44,937 bases of DNA from Abyssibacter sp. (GTDB lineage: Bacteria > Pseudomonadota > Gammaproteobacteria > Nevskiales > OUC007). The number at the start of each line of letters is the position of its first letter. Positions within the stretch are counted from its first letter, which is position 1. Below, piece after piece: positions 26,841 through 34,395 of the stretch. Below the pieces are notes generated by a model. It was not told the DNA's origin and did no database searches. It was given only the letters and a program-made list of their open reading frames with translations. Both the position numbers and the translations under genes were made by a program. The DNA is taken from positions 1 through 44,937 of the forward strand of contig JAGLCS010000085.1 in the NCBI GenBank assembly GCA_023146115.1. Direction: 5' to 3'.

Positions 26841-27455
26841 ATGTACGAACGCTGGATCTTGCCGTACCTGCTGGATTTCGCCTGCGGGATTCGTCCGGTC
26901 CGGCTCCAGCGCCAAAAAATCGTGCCGCTGGCCCGCGGGCGAGTGCTGGAAATCGGCATCGGGACCGGCCTGAATCTCCCGCACTACGTGCCGGGGCAGA
27001 TCGATAGCCTCCAGGGGCTGGATCCCGGGGTGTCCATGCATCGGCTAGCGCAAAAGCGTTTGCGGGCGACAGGGCTTAGTGCGGAGTTGATCCCATTGTC
27101 CGCCGAGTCGATTCCCATGCCCGGCGCCAGTTTCGATACCGTCGTCTGTACCTACACACTTTGCACGATTCCGGACGCTGCGGGTGCCTTGAGCGAGATG
27201 CGTCGCGTGCTCAAGCCCGACGGTCGTTTGCTGTTCTGCGAACACGGCCGGGCGCCAGATCCCGGTGTCGCCACGTGGCAGGCACGGCTGAACAAGCTTT
27301 GGTCACCGATTGCAGGAGGCTGTCGCCTGGATCGCAATATTCCGGACCTGCTCGATGACGCAGGATTTCGCGTGGAGAGTCTGGAGCAGATGTATCTGCC
27401 GGGTCCTCGCGTGCTCACCTACAACTATTGGGGCTCGGCGCAGGCCGCGGCGTGA
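26841..27455 (+). CDS. Class I SAM-dependent methyltransferase (METTL7/PmtA-like)
   Basis: A 204-residue methyltransferase. Motif I is RVLEIGIGTGLNLPHY, followed by the acidic loop GLDPGVSMHRLAQKRL, motif IV FDTVVCTYTLCTIPD and LKPDGRLLFCEHGRAPD. The N-terminal MYERWILPYLLDFACG and the RLDRNIPDLLDDAGF block resemble small methyltransferases often annotated as phosphatidylethanolamine or METTL7-like enzymes. The substrate cannot be deduced. It follows the sigma/anti-sigma pair by 39 bases on the same strand and ends five bases from the convergent MFS gene. Confidence 0.85.
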   Translation: MYERWILPYLLDFACGIRPVRLQRQKIVPLARGRVLEIGIGTGLNLPHYVPGQIDSLQGLDPGVSMHRLAQKRLRATGLSAELIPLSAESIPMPGASFDTVVCTYTLCTIPDAAGALSEMRRVLKPDGRLLFCEHGRAPDPGVATWQARLNKLWSPIAGGCRLDRNIPDLLDDAGFRVESLEQMYLPGPRVLTYNYWGSAQAAA

Positions 27456-27460
27456 GCGGT

Positions 27461-28750
27461 TTAGTCCTCGATCTCGGGCAGTCGCTGCGCCGCCAGGGCG
27501 GCTAATACGGCGCCACAACCGAACAGCAGCACCATGCCATCGGGTCCAAGCCAGGGCTCCAGCAGGCTTAGCGAGCCACCGGCCAGCAACAGTACGCCGA
27601 TGAGCGTGTTGCTGACGGCGGTATACGCCGCCCGTGTTTCCTGCGTCGCCATATCGATCAGGTATGTGCTTCGGCCCAGGCGCACGCCGCTATGCGCCAG
27701 CGAAAGCACAAAGTACAGCCCGGCGTAGATCAGCGAAGATGTCCAGTGTAGCTGGACGACCGCAAACAACCCGCCACAGGCCGCTGCAGCGATCCATCCG
27801 GCCCGAATCAGCACGCGTCGGCTGGAGACGTCGGATTGGCGCCCCCAGACCGTGCCACCCAGCAGGTTGGCCGCGCCGACCGCGACCAACAGCCCGCCGA
27901 GGGCGCTGAATTCGCTGCCGCCGACCTGACGGGCGGACAGCACCATGAACGGCGCGGCGAACGCGGTGGACAGGAAGATTGCCCGGGTCATCACAAACAG
28001 ACGGAACTGCGCGTCGGTCCGCATCAGCGCAAGCTGGCGGACCGCCTCCACGGCCGCGTTGCCGCCACCACTGTTCTGGCCGGGGGCCTCTCGGACGAAG
28101 CCGTACGCCGCCGCGGCGCCCAGCCACAACAGGCCGGCACCGAATAGCAGCGAAGCCAGATAGCCAATGCTCTCGCCGCCGGACAGCAGGCCGGTGGCGC
28201 CAATGGCCAGGGCTGCGCCGCCACCGATTGACGAGGCATAACCGGATGCCTTGCCTCGTGTGCGCCGCGACACCGTCTTGCCCTGCACATCCTTGATGGC
28301 GACGGAACAAATACCCCGCGCCAGGCTGAACAAGACCAGCAGGCCGAGCAGCATCCAGCCCGCATTCGCGCCTTCGCCATGCAATGCGACCAGACCCATG
28401 GCGACCATGCAGCTGCCCTGCAAGGCGCTGCCGAGCACCCAGAACCATTTGCGTATGGCGTGACTGCGAATCCACGCGGCCACGAACAGCTGTGGAATCA
28501 GCGCCAGTGATTCGCGGATGGGAACGGTTAGCCCGGCCATGAATGCCGGCGCACCGACAGCCGCGAGTACCCATACCAGCACGAGCTTGGCGCTGCCGAG
28601 ATGATCCCCCGTTTTGGTCGCCGCGAGGGCGAATACGTGGATCAGGAAATTTCGTGGCAAATGCCGACAGGCCGATTCAGGAACGTCCTTGCACACGCGG
28701 GCGTCTTCCTCTCCAAGCAGAATTTCGTAAACGGATCGATCGCGCTGCAA
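27461..28750 (-). CDS. MFS transporter with cysteine-containing N-terminal tag
   Basis: A 429-residue major facilitator protein with about twelve hydrophobic helices. It starts at a TTG with GAGGA nine bases upstream. Before the first helix lies a conserved-looking cytoplasmic stretch, LLGEEDARVCKDVPESACRH, which I recall from one poorly characterised MFS subfamily. The loop between helices 4 and 5 contains KDVQGKTVSRRTRGKASGYA, the usual MFS G-K-x-S/T-G area. Substrate unknown. It lies 52 bases after the rhomboid gene on the same strand, probably one transcript. Confidence 0.8.
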   Translation of the reverse strand: MQRDRSVYEILLGEEDARVCKDVPESACRHLPRNFLIHVFALAATKTGDHLGSAKLVLVWVLAAVGAPAFMAGLTVPIRESLALIPQLFVAAWIRSHAIRKWFWVLGSALQGSCMVAMGLVALHGEGANAGWMLLGLLVLFSLARGICSVAIKDVQGKTVSRRTRGKASGYASSIGGGAALAIGATGLLSGGESIGYLASLLFGAGLLWLGAAAAYGFVREAPGQNSGGGNAAVEAVRQLALMRTDAQFRLFVMTRAIFLSTAFAAPFMVLSARQVGGSEFSALGGLLVAVGAANLLGGTVWGRQSDVSSRRVLIRAGWIAAAACGGLFAVVQLHWTSSLIYAGLYFVLSLAHSGVRLGRSTYLIDMATQETRAAYTAVSNTLIGVLLLAGGSLSLLEPWLGPDGMVLLFGCGAVLAALAAQRLPEIED

Positions 28751-28802
28751 TGCCAGGTGTCCTCAGGCGTTTCGGCGCGAGAGTGTGCCATGAGGCACGG
28801 CG

Positions 28803-29468
28803 TCAGCGCCGCTTGGGAACAAAGGCAAACACCAGCAACAGGCCAGCGACAAACCCGCCGATGTGGGCGCGGAACGCGACGCCAGCGCCCGCTCCGCTCA
28901 TCATTTCCGATAGAAGCTGCAGCAAAAACCAGAGCCCGAGCACGGCAGCGGCCGGCAGCCGCGTGACATGCAGATAGAAGCCAAGCGGGATCACGACGGT
29001 GACCCGGGCCCGGGGATAGAGCATGAGGTAGGCAGCCAGTACCCCCGATATCGCACCGCTGGCGCCCACCATGGGGATCGCCGAGGAGGGATCCGGCAGC
29101 GCCTGTGCCATCGCCGCACCGATGCCGCAGAGCAGATAGAACACGATGAACCGACCGTGGCCCATCGCGTCTTCCACATTGTCCGAGAAGATCCAGAGGT
29201 ACAGCATGTTGCCGATCAGGTGCATCCAGCCGCCATGCAGGAACATGGAGGTGAACACCGTCAGCAGGGCGGGAACGGTGCCGATTTCTGGCGGAAGCAT
29301 CGCGCCTTGCAGCAACCGCGCCGGGATCAGGCCATAGCCGAAGATGGCCTGCTGCGCGGCGGCGCCCAGCGACCACTCCCACAGGAATACGCCGACGCAG
29401 CTGCCGATGAGCAGCCAGGTCAGCCATGGTGTGCGGCGCGCGGGGTTGTCATCCCGGATGGGGATCAT
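28803..29468 (-). CDS. Rhomboid-family intramembrane serine protease
   Basis: A 221-residue membrane protease with six helices that cleaves other membrane proteins inside the bilayer. The catalytic serine is in GASGAISG (near residue 138) and the histidine in AHIGGFVAG (near 200); the HGGWMHLIGNMLYLWIFSDNVED block is the standard loop 1/helix 2 of this family. It looks like a general rhomboid rather than a clear rhombosortase, though a GlyGly-CTERM substrate exists in this window. It is divergent from the cystathionine beta-synthase gene and upstream of the MFS gene. Confidence 0.92.
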   Translation of the reverse strand: MIPIRDDNPARRTPWLTWLLIGSCVGVFLWEWSLGAAAQQAIFGYGLIPARLLQGAMLPPEIGTVPALLTVFTSMFLHGGWMHLIGNMLYLWIFSDNVEDAMGHGRFIVFYLLCGIGAAMAQALPDPSSAIPMVGASGAISGVLAAYLMLYPRARVTVVIPLGFYLHVTRLPAAAVLGLWFLLQLLSEMMSGAGAGVAFRAHIGGFVAGLLLVFAFVPKRR

Positions 29469-29599
29469 CGCAGTTCGGTCCTGTCGGGGCGGGCTTGGAT
29501 GTCAGTGTTAGTGTAGATGACACATGACGGGGCCCTCGCATGCGGGATTCGGCGACAGATCCGATACGAGCGGGCACCGCAACAATTCGAGGAGGCAGC

Positions 29600-30967
29600 A
29601 TGAGCATTCCACGCTCTGTTCTGGAGCAGATTGGCCGCACACCGATGCTGGAATTGCAGGGTTTCGAGACCGGACCCTGCCGCTTGTTTGTCAAGCTGGA
29701 GAACCAGAACCCCACCGGATCGATCAAGGATCGCATCGGCTTGTCGCTGGTCGATGCGGCGGAGCGCAACGGCGACATTAAGCCAGGCGGCACGCTGATC
29801 GAGGCCACCGCGGGCAACACAGGGCTGGGTCTGGCACTGGTCGCGGCGCAGAAAGGTTACCGATTGCTCCTGATCGTGCCGGACAAGATGGCGCAGGAGA
29901 AGATCTTTCACCTCAAGGCTCTGGGCGCCGAAGTGCGTATCACCCGGTCGGATGTCGGCAAGGGTCATCCCGAGTATTACCAGGATATGGCCGAGCGCCT
30001 GGCGGCCGAAATTCCGAACAGTTTCTACGTAAACCAGTTTGGTAACCCGGCAAACCCCTTGGCGCACGAGACCACCACCGGGCCGGAGATCTGGGATCAG
30101 ATGGACGGTGACGTGGATGCCGTGGTTTGTGGCGTCGGTTCGGGAGGCACCATCACCGGGCTTACGCGATTCTTTCAGCGAGTGAATCCGTCGACGCAAA
30201 TGGTGCTTGCCGATCCGGTGGGTTCGGTGCTCGTCGACTACGTAAAGACGGGACGGTATGGCGAGGCCGGAAGCTGGGTCATCGAAGGGATCGGGGAAGA
30301 TTTCATCCCACCGGTCTGCGATTTGAGCGCCGTGGTCCACGCTTACAGCATCTCGGATGCGGAAAGCCTTCAAACCGGCCGCGCATTGCTCAGAACCTGC
30401 GGCATTCTGGGTGGCTCGTCCACCGGAACCTTGCTGGCGGGCGCGCTGAGGTACTGCCGCGAGCAAACCCGCCCACAACGGGTGGTCACCTTCGTCTGCG
30501 ACAGCGGCAATAAATATCTGTCGAAGATGTACAACGATTTCTGGATGTTCGATCAGGGCCTGCTAGGGCAGCCGGAGACAGGCACACTGCTGGACCTGAT
30601 CGCGCGTCGTTATGCCGATGGCTCTGCCGTCACCGTCCGGCCCGAGGATTCGCTCATTCAGGCCTACCGGCGAATGAAGCTGGATGATGTGTCGCAGCTG
30701 CCGGTCATGGATGGCGACCGGCTTGTCGGCATTATTGACGAATCCGATCTGCTGCTGGCGGTCCATGCTGACGCCGCGCATTTCCACACGGCAGTGCAAA
30801 CGGCGATGGTGACGCAGTTGCAGACCGTTGACGTCAACGCCAGCGTGGACGAGCTGCTGCCGTTGTTCGACCAGGGACGGGTGGCGATTGTCGAGGATGC
30901 AGGCCGCTTTGTCGGGTTGATTACCAAAATTGATGTGCTCAACTACCTGCGCCATCGGGTGCAATAG
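29600..30967 (+). CDS. Cystathionine beta-synthase with C-terminal CBS pair
   Basis: PLP enzyme that joins serine (or O-acetylserine) and homocysteine to cystathionine. The ATG at 29600 follows GAGGAGG by five bases; the ORF-track start is 20 codons upstream. In the 455-residue protein the PLP lysine lies in NPTGSIKDRIG (near residue 42), with the phosphate loop GSGGT and the substrate loop EATAGNTG. The last 120 residues form two CBS domains (SQLPVMDGDRLVGIIDESDL and VAIVEDAGRFVGLI), which bind adenosyl ligands and regulate activity. Followed 22 bases later by the gamma-lyase gene, so an operon for reverse transsulfuration is likely. Confidence 0.92.
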   Translation: MSIPRSVLEQIGRTPMLELQGFETGPCRLFVKLENQNPTGSIKDRIGLSLVDAAERNGDIKPGGTLIEATAGNTGLGLALVAAQKGYRLLLIVPDKMAQEKIFHLKALGAEVRITRSDVGKGHPEYYQDMAERLAAEIPNSFYVNQFGNPANPLAHETTTGPEIWDQMDGDVDAVVCGVGSGGTITGLTRFFQRVNPSTQMVLADPVGSVLVDYVKTGRYGEAGSWVIEGIGEDFIPPVCDLSAVVHAYSISDAESLQTGRALLRTCGILGGSSTGTLLAGALRYCREQTRPQRVVTFVCDSGNKYLSKMYNDFWMFDQGLLGQPETGTLLDLIARRYADGSAVTVRPEDSLIQAYRRMKLDDVSQLPVMDGDRLVGIIDESDLLLAVHADAAHFHTAVQTAMVTQLQTVDVNASVDELLPLFDQGRVAIVEDAGRFVGLITKIDVLNYLRHRVQ

Positions 30968-30989
30968 CAATCTCTGGTAAGGAACAAAC

Positions 30990-32183
30990 ATGACCAGCAA
31001 GCAAGCAACGGCAACCCGGAGCATGGCGATGGCCACACGGGCGATTCACGGCGGACAGCAGGTCGACCCGGTGACCGGCGCCGTGATACCGCCGATCTCT
31101 CTGGCGTCGACGTATGTGCAGTCCGGCCCGGGCGAGCACCAGGGCTTTGAGTATTCTCGGTCGCATAATCCGACGCGTTACGCCTATGAGCGTGCCGTCG
31201 CAAGCCTGGAAGAAGGGCGGGCAGCCTTCGGGTTTGCCTCGGGATTGGCGGCAATGGCATCGGTGCTTGATCTGTTGCCAGCCGGCAGTCATGTGATCGC
31301 ATCGGACGACCTCTACGGAGGCAGCTATCGCCTGCTCAACGCGGTGCGCGGGCCGGCCGCAGGCCTGCAGGTGAGCCATGTCGACATGCGCGACCCGCAG
31401 CGCGTCCGTGACGCCCTTCGCGACAATACCCGGTTGATCTGGGTCGAGACGCCGACGAATCCTCTGCTTCGTCTCGCCGATCTGGAGGCGATCGCGGCGA
31501 TCGCCCGGCAGGCCGGCGTGATGTGCTGTGCCGACAATACCTTTGCGACGCCGGTGTTGCAGCGTCCGCTGACGCTGGGGTTCGACCTCGTGCTGCACTC
31601 GGCCACCAAGTATCTGGCGGGTCATTCGGATGTGGTGTCCGGCGTGGTCGTGGTGGGCGACGATCCCGAGCTGGAAGAGCGACTGCGTTTCGTACAGAAC
31701 GCCGTTGGCTCGGTCGCCGGGCCGTTTGACAGTTATCTGGTGCTGCGAGGGATCAAGACCTTGCCCCTGCGCATGCAACGGCATTGCGAGAACGCATCTG
31801 AACTGGCCGGCTGGCTGGATTTACAGGCCGGCGTGAGGACAGTGCACTACCCAGGGCTGCCAGCTCATCCGCAACAAACGTTGGCCTTACGACAGATGTC
31901 CGCGTTTGGCGGGATGATTGCGATGGAGATTGACGGCGGGCTTGCGGCTGCCCGCGCGTTTCTACAAGCCACTGAATTGTTTCAACTCGCCGAATCGCTC
32001 GGTGGGGTGGAAAGCCTGATCGAACACCCGGGCATCATGACGCATGCCAGCGTCCCGGCGGACCAGCGACAGGCGCTGGGGATTGGTGATGGACTGATCC
32101 GTCTCTCGGTCGGGATCGAGGATGTCGAGGATCTGCGAGCCGATCTGTCCGGGGCGCTGGACGCAGCGCGTCTCGCGAACTAA
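30990..32183 (+). CDS. Cystathionine gamma-lyase / gamma-synthase type PLP enzyme
   Basis: A 397-residue Cys/Met-metabolism PLP enzyme. It starts GATRAIHGG-like (ATRAIHGGQQVDPVTGAV), has SRSHNPTRYAYERAVASLE, the PLP lysine in LHSATKYLAGHSDVV (near residue 208) and SLGGVESLIEHPGIMTHASV. Family members are either gamma-lyase (cystathionine to cysteine) or gamma-synthase (making cystathionine); sequence by eye cannot separate them. Because cystathionine beta-synthase is immediately upstream, gamma-lyase in the methionine-to-cysteine direction is favoured. It overlaps the convergent glutaminyl cyclase gene by four bases at the 3' end. Confidence 0.92.
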   Translation: MTSKQATATRSMAMATRAIHGGQQVDPVTGAVIPPISLASTYVQSGPGEHQGFEYSRSHNPTRYAYERAVASLEEGRAAFGFASGLAAMASVLDLLPAGSHVIASDDLYGGSYRLLNAVRGPAAGLQVSHVDMRDPQRVRDALRDNTRLIWVETPTNPLLRLADLEAIAAIARQAGVMCCADNTFATPVLQRPLTLGFDLVLHSATKYLAGHSDVVSGVVVVGDDPELEERLRFVQNAVGSVAGPFDSYLVLRGIKTLPLRMQRHCENASELAGWLDLQAGVRTVHYPGLPAHPQQTLALRQMSAFGGMIAMEIDGGLAAARAFLQATELFQLAESLGGVESLIEHPGIMTHASVPADQRQALGIGDGLIRLSVGIEDVEDLRADLSGALDAARLAN

Positions 32184-32992
32184 TCAGCCGCCTGCGGCGC
32201 TGGCGTCGCGCCACCGCGCAGCAGCCGTTGGGGCGGCTCGATCTCGTAAAGCCTGCCCCAGCGTTTGCCGGTGACGAACAGTCGCTGGCTGTCGTCCAGC
32301 CACGCAATGCCGTTCAACGTGTTTTCGGCGCGCCGCGTGGTGTGTGGGTCCAACTCGCTCAGATCCAGCCATTCCACGACGCGACCGGTGGCGGGTTCGA
32401 TCACGGCAACCCTGCGTGTTTGCCAGACGTTGGCCAACACGTAGCCGTTCACCCACTCGAGTTCGTTGAGGTTTCGGACTGGCCGGTCGCCATCCGTGAC
32501 CTCGAGGTCATGAACAGGTCGGAAATCCGTTGTGCTGTGCCAGTGAAGTCTGGCGGAGCCGTCGCTGCGAATGAGGTGTTCGCCGTCGTAGGTCAGGCCC
32601 CAGCCCTCGCCGTCATAGGTCCACTGGCCCAGCTTTCGCCCATGGCGCGACCAGACAATGGCCTGACCTGCCTGCCAGGTCAGCTGAATGAACCGGTGCT
32701 GGCCATCAATGGCGAGGCCTTCGCCGAACCAGCGGGGCGGTAGCGCAATGGCGCGCTCGACCCGGCCGGTGGCCAGGTCGACCCAGCGCAGTTCCGAGGC
32801 GCCGCGCTGGCCGGTGCTTTCCAGCAACTGTTCGCCGAGAAAAACCAGACCCTGTGTAAAGGCGTCTTGAGCATGCGGAAAACTGGCGAGAACCGCAGGC
32901 CGGCTAACGGGGGGCGATTCGGCCGCTCCTGCGGTGGGCGCGCCGACCAGCAGGGCGAGCGCCATGCCCAACCATGTCCCGAGTCTGATCAT
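32180..32992 (-). CDS. Glutaminyl-peptide cyclotransferase (glutamine cyclotransferase)
   Basis: Exported five-bladed propeller-type enzyme that turns an N-terminal Gln (or Glu) into pyroglutamate. The 270-residue protein has a signal peptide (MIRLGTWLGMALALLVGAPTAGA) and the family blocks FPHAQDAFTQGLVF, ESTGQRGASELR, WTYDGEGWGLTYDG, LNELEWVNGYVLANVWQT and NTLNGIAWLDDSQRLFVTGK, all typical. Its ATG starts on the base after the HAD gene stop (TGAATG), so it is the last gene of a coupled four-gene operon. Its protein substrate in this operon is not known. Confidence 0.92.
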   Translation of the reverse strand: MIRLGTWLGMALALLVGAPTAGAAESPPVSRPAVLASFPHAQDAFTQGLVFLGEQLLESTGQRGASELRWVDLATGRVERAIALPPRWFGEGLAIDGQHRFIQLTWQAGQAIVWSRHGRKLGQWTYDGEGWGLTYDGEHLIRSDGSARLHWHSTTDFRPVHDLEVTDGDRPVRNLNELEWVNGYVLANVWQTRRVAVIEPATGRVVEWLDLSELDPHTTRRAENTLNGIAWLDDSQRLFVTGKRWGRLYEIEPPQRLLRGGATPAPQAAD

Positions 32993-33697
32993 TCACGCGC
33001 CAAGACGATCAGCCAATTCGAGCAGGCAACGCACGGTCGGCGGCTGCCGATCGGTTGTTGGCCAGGTGGCATCCGCCCGGCTGAGCCAGACCGCCTGGAA
33101 TCCTGCGGTTCGAGCGCCGACGACATCGGCATGCGGGTGGTCGCCAACATGCAGAATCTGCTTCGGTTCCAACCGGAGATGGTCGGCCGTATGCGCAAAA
33201 ATCCGGGGGTCTGGTTTGGCGAAGCCAACGTCGCGGGCATACACCGTGTGTTCCAGCAGATGCAGGCCGGTCGCCGGTCCGGGTTGCCCGTTTCCGTTGG
33301 TGAGTCCGACCAGTCGGAAGCGTGAGGCCAAACGCTGCAAACCGAGCCGCACGTCGTCATAACAAGCGATATCGTTCCGGGCTTTGAAGAAGACGGAAAA
33401 GGCTTCTTCCGCTCGATGCACGGGGGCGCCGACGGAATCCAGCAATACCCGGATGGTTTTCAGCCGCAGGGCCGTCATGTCGTGTAACAGCTCGGGATTC
33501 GCTTGCCCAACGCGTTGCCGCAACGCATGCACGCCAGCCTCGTCATAGCGGTCGAGCACCGCCGGAGCATGCTGCGAGAACCAACTTCGTAATGCCAGCT
33601 CGGCGCGCTGCATGACCGGCGCAATGGGCCAGAGCGTATCGTCGAAATCGAAGCTGATTGCGCGGATGCTCGCGGCATCCAGGCTGGCTTCAGTCAT
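32993..33697 (-). CDS. HAD-superfamily hydrolase (YigB-like phosphatase)
   Basis: A 234-residue cytoplasmic haloacid-dehalogenase-type phosphatase. Motif I is ISFDFDDTLWPI (catalytic Asp pair), motif II LVGLTNGNG, motif III the lysine in GFAKPDPRIF and motif IV ILHVGDHPHADVVGA. This resembles YigB, known as an FMN/5-amino-6-(5-phosphoribitylamino)uracil phosphatase, but the substrate is not proven. The ATG at 33697 lies inside the end of the SIMPL gene (8-base overlap) and the stop abuts the next ATG. No secretion signal, unlike its operon partners. Confidence 0.9.
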   Translation of the reverse strand: MTEASLDAASIRAISFDFDDTLWPIAPVMQRAELALRSWFSQHAPAVLDRYDEAGVHALRQRVGQANPELLHDMTALRLKTIRVLLDSVGAPVHRAEEAFSVFFKARNDIACYDDVRLGLQRLASRFRLVGLTNGNGQPGPATGLHLLEHTVYARDVGFAKPDPRIFAHTADHLRLEPKQILHVGDHPHADVVGARTAGFQAVWLSRADATWPTTDRQPPTVRCLLELADRLGA

Positions 33698-34391
33698 CAA
33701 TCAGGAAGTATTCAAGCGTCGACACAACGCGAATGGTCTTGACCTCGGGCGAGTGCGGATCGCGATCGGTGATCGTGAACAGGCCCTGGCGTGCGCGTCT
33801 TAGCGTGCCGACGGCGGTTCCGGAATCTTCGGCGAAGCGGGCTGCGGCATCGCGCCCATTGCGCGTGGCCTGGGCGATCATGTCGGGCTTGATCTCGTTC
33901 AGTTCGGTGAACAGGAACTGGGTTTGAGCACCCCATTGGTGCATGAGTACCACGCCCTCGCTCACCAATTCTCCAGCCGCTTGCTGTGCCTTGCGAACCT
34001 TGTCGACCTGATCGGTGCGGAGCAGCACCGTCGCCTCGGCGGTGTAGCGGTTGCCGCGGTATCCGTCGCTGCCATATTGCTGCGATAGCTTGTCGGTGAT
34101 GCGCGGGGCGGACCGGGTGATGTTGTCGGCGGGAAAGCCCTGCGCTTGCAGAAACGCCAGAATGCGCTGCGCGTCGGCCTCAAGTGTCTGCTGGACGTCG
34201 GGCAACTCGTTGCCGGTTGCCGAAAACACCAGCGGCCAAATCGCCAGGTTGGCTGGAACCTCGCGTTCGGCTAGGCCCTTGACCTCCACGAAGCGGTCGG
34301 CACTGCGGATATCGGACAGGCTGGCGCCAATGAGGCAAGCCGAGACAGTCATGCCGGCGGCCACGAGGCCGCCGGCGACCATGCGGTCCAT
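33690..34391 (-). CDS. SIMPL domain (DUF541) envelope protein
   Basis: A 233-residue SIMPL-domain (DUF541) protein. The ATG at 34391 is chosen because the ORF-track start runs into the upstream gene; GGGCGA lies about ten bases before it. The N-terminus MDRMVAGGLVAAGMTVSAC is hydrophobic and includes a lipobox-like VSAC, but hydrophobicity continues past it, so either a lipoprotein or a signal anchor is possible. The domain has VEVKGLAEREVPANLAIWPL, a sharp central QQYGSDGYRGNRYTAEATVL and LNEIKPDMIAQATRNGRDAA, all typical. The role is unknown in bacteria outside a few cases. Four bases separate it from the Ig-like lipoprotein gene. Confidence 0.88.
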   Translation of the reverse strand: MDRMVAGGLVAAGMTVSACLIGASLSDIRSADRFVEVKGLAEREVPANLAIWPLVFSATGNELPDVQQTLEADAQRILAFLQAQGFPADNITRSAPRITDKLSQQYGSDGYRGNRYTAEATVLLRTDQVDKVRKAQQAAGELVSEGVVLMHQWGAQTQFLFTELNEIKPDMIAQATRNGRDAAARFAEDSGTAVGTLRRARQGLFTITDRDPHSPEVKTIRVVSTLEYFLIDD

Positions 34392-34395
34392 CGGA

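Noticed and set aside
27690-28574. A 294-residue minus-strand frame inside the MFS gene
   Set aside because: It is a shifted frame of a membrane-protein gene and reads as arginine-rich nonsense with no start context.
28642-29427. A 261-residue minus-strand frame overlapping the rhomboid gene
   Set aside because: Another reading frame of the same DNA. The rhomboid frame carries the catalytic motifs and normal helices.
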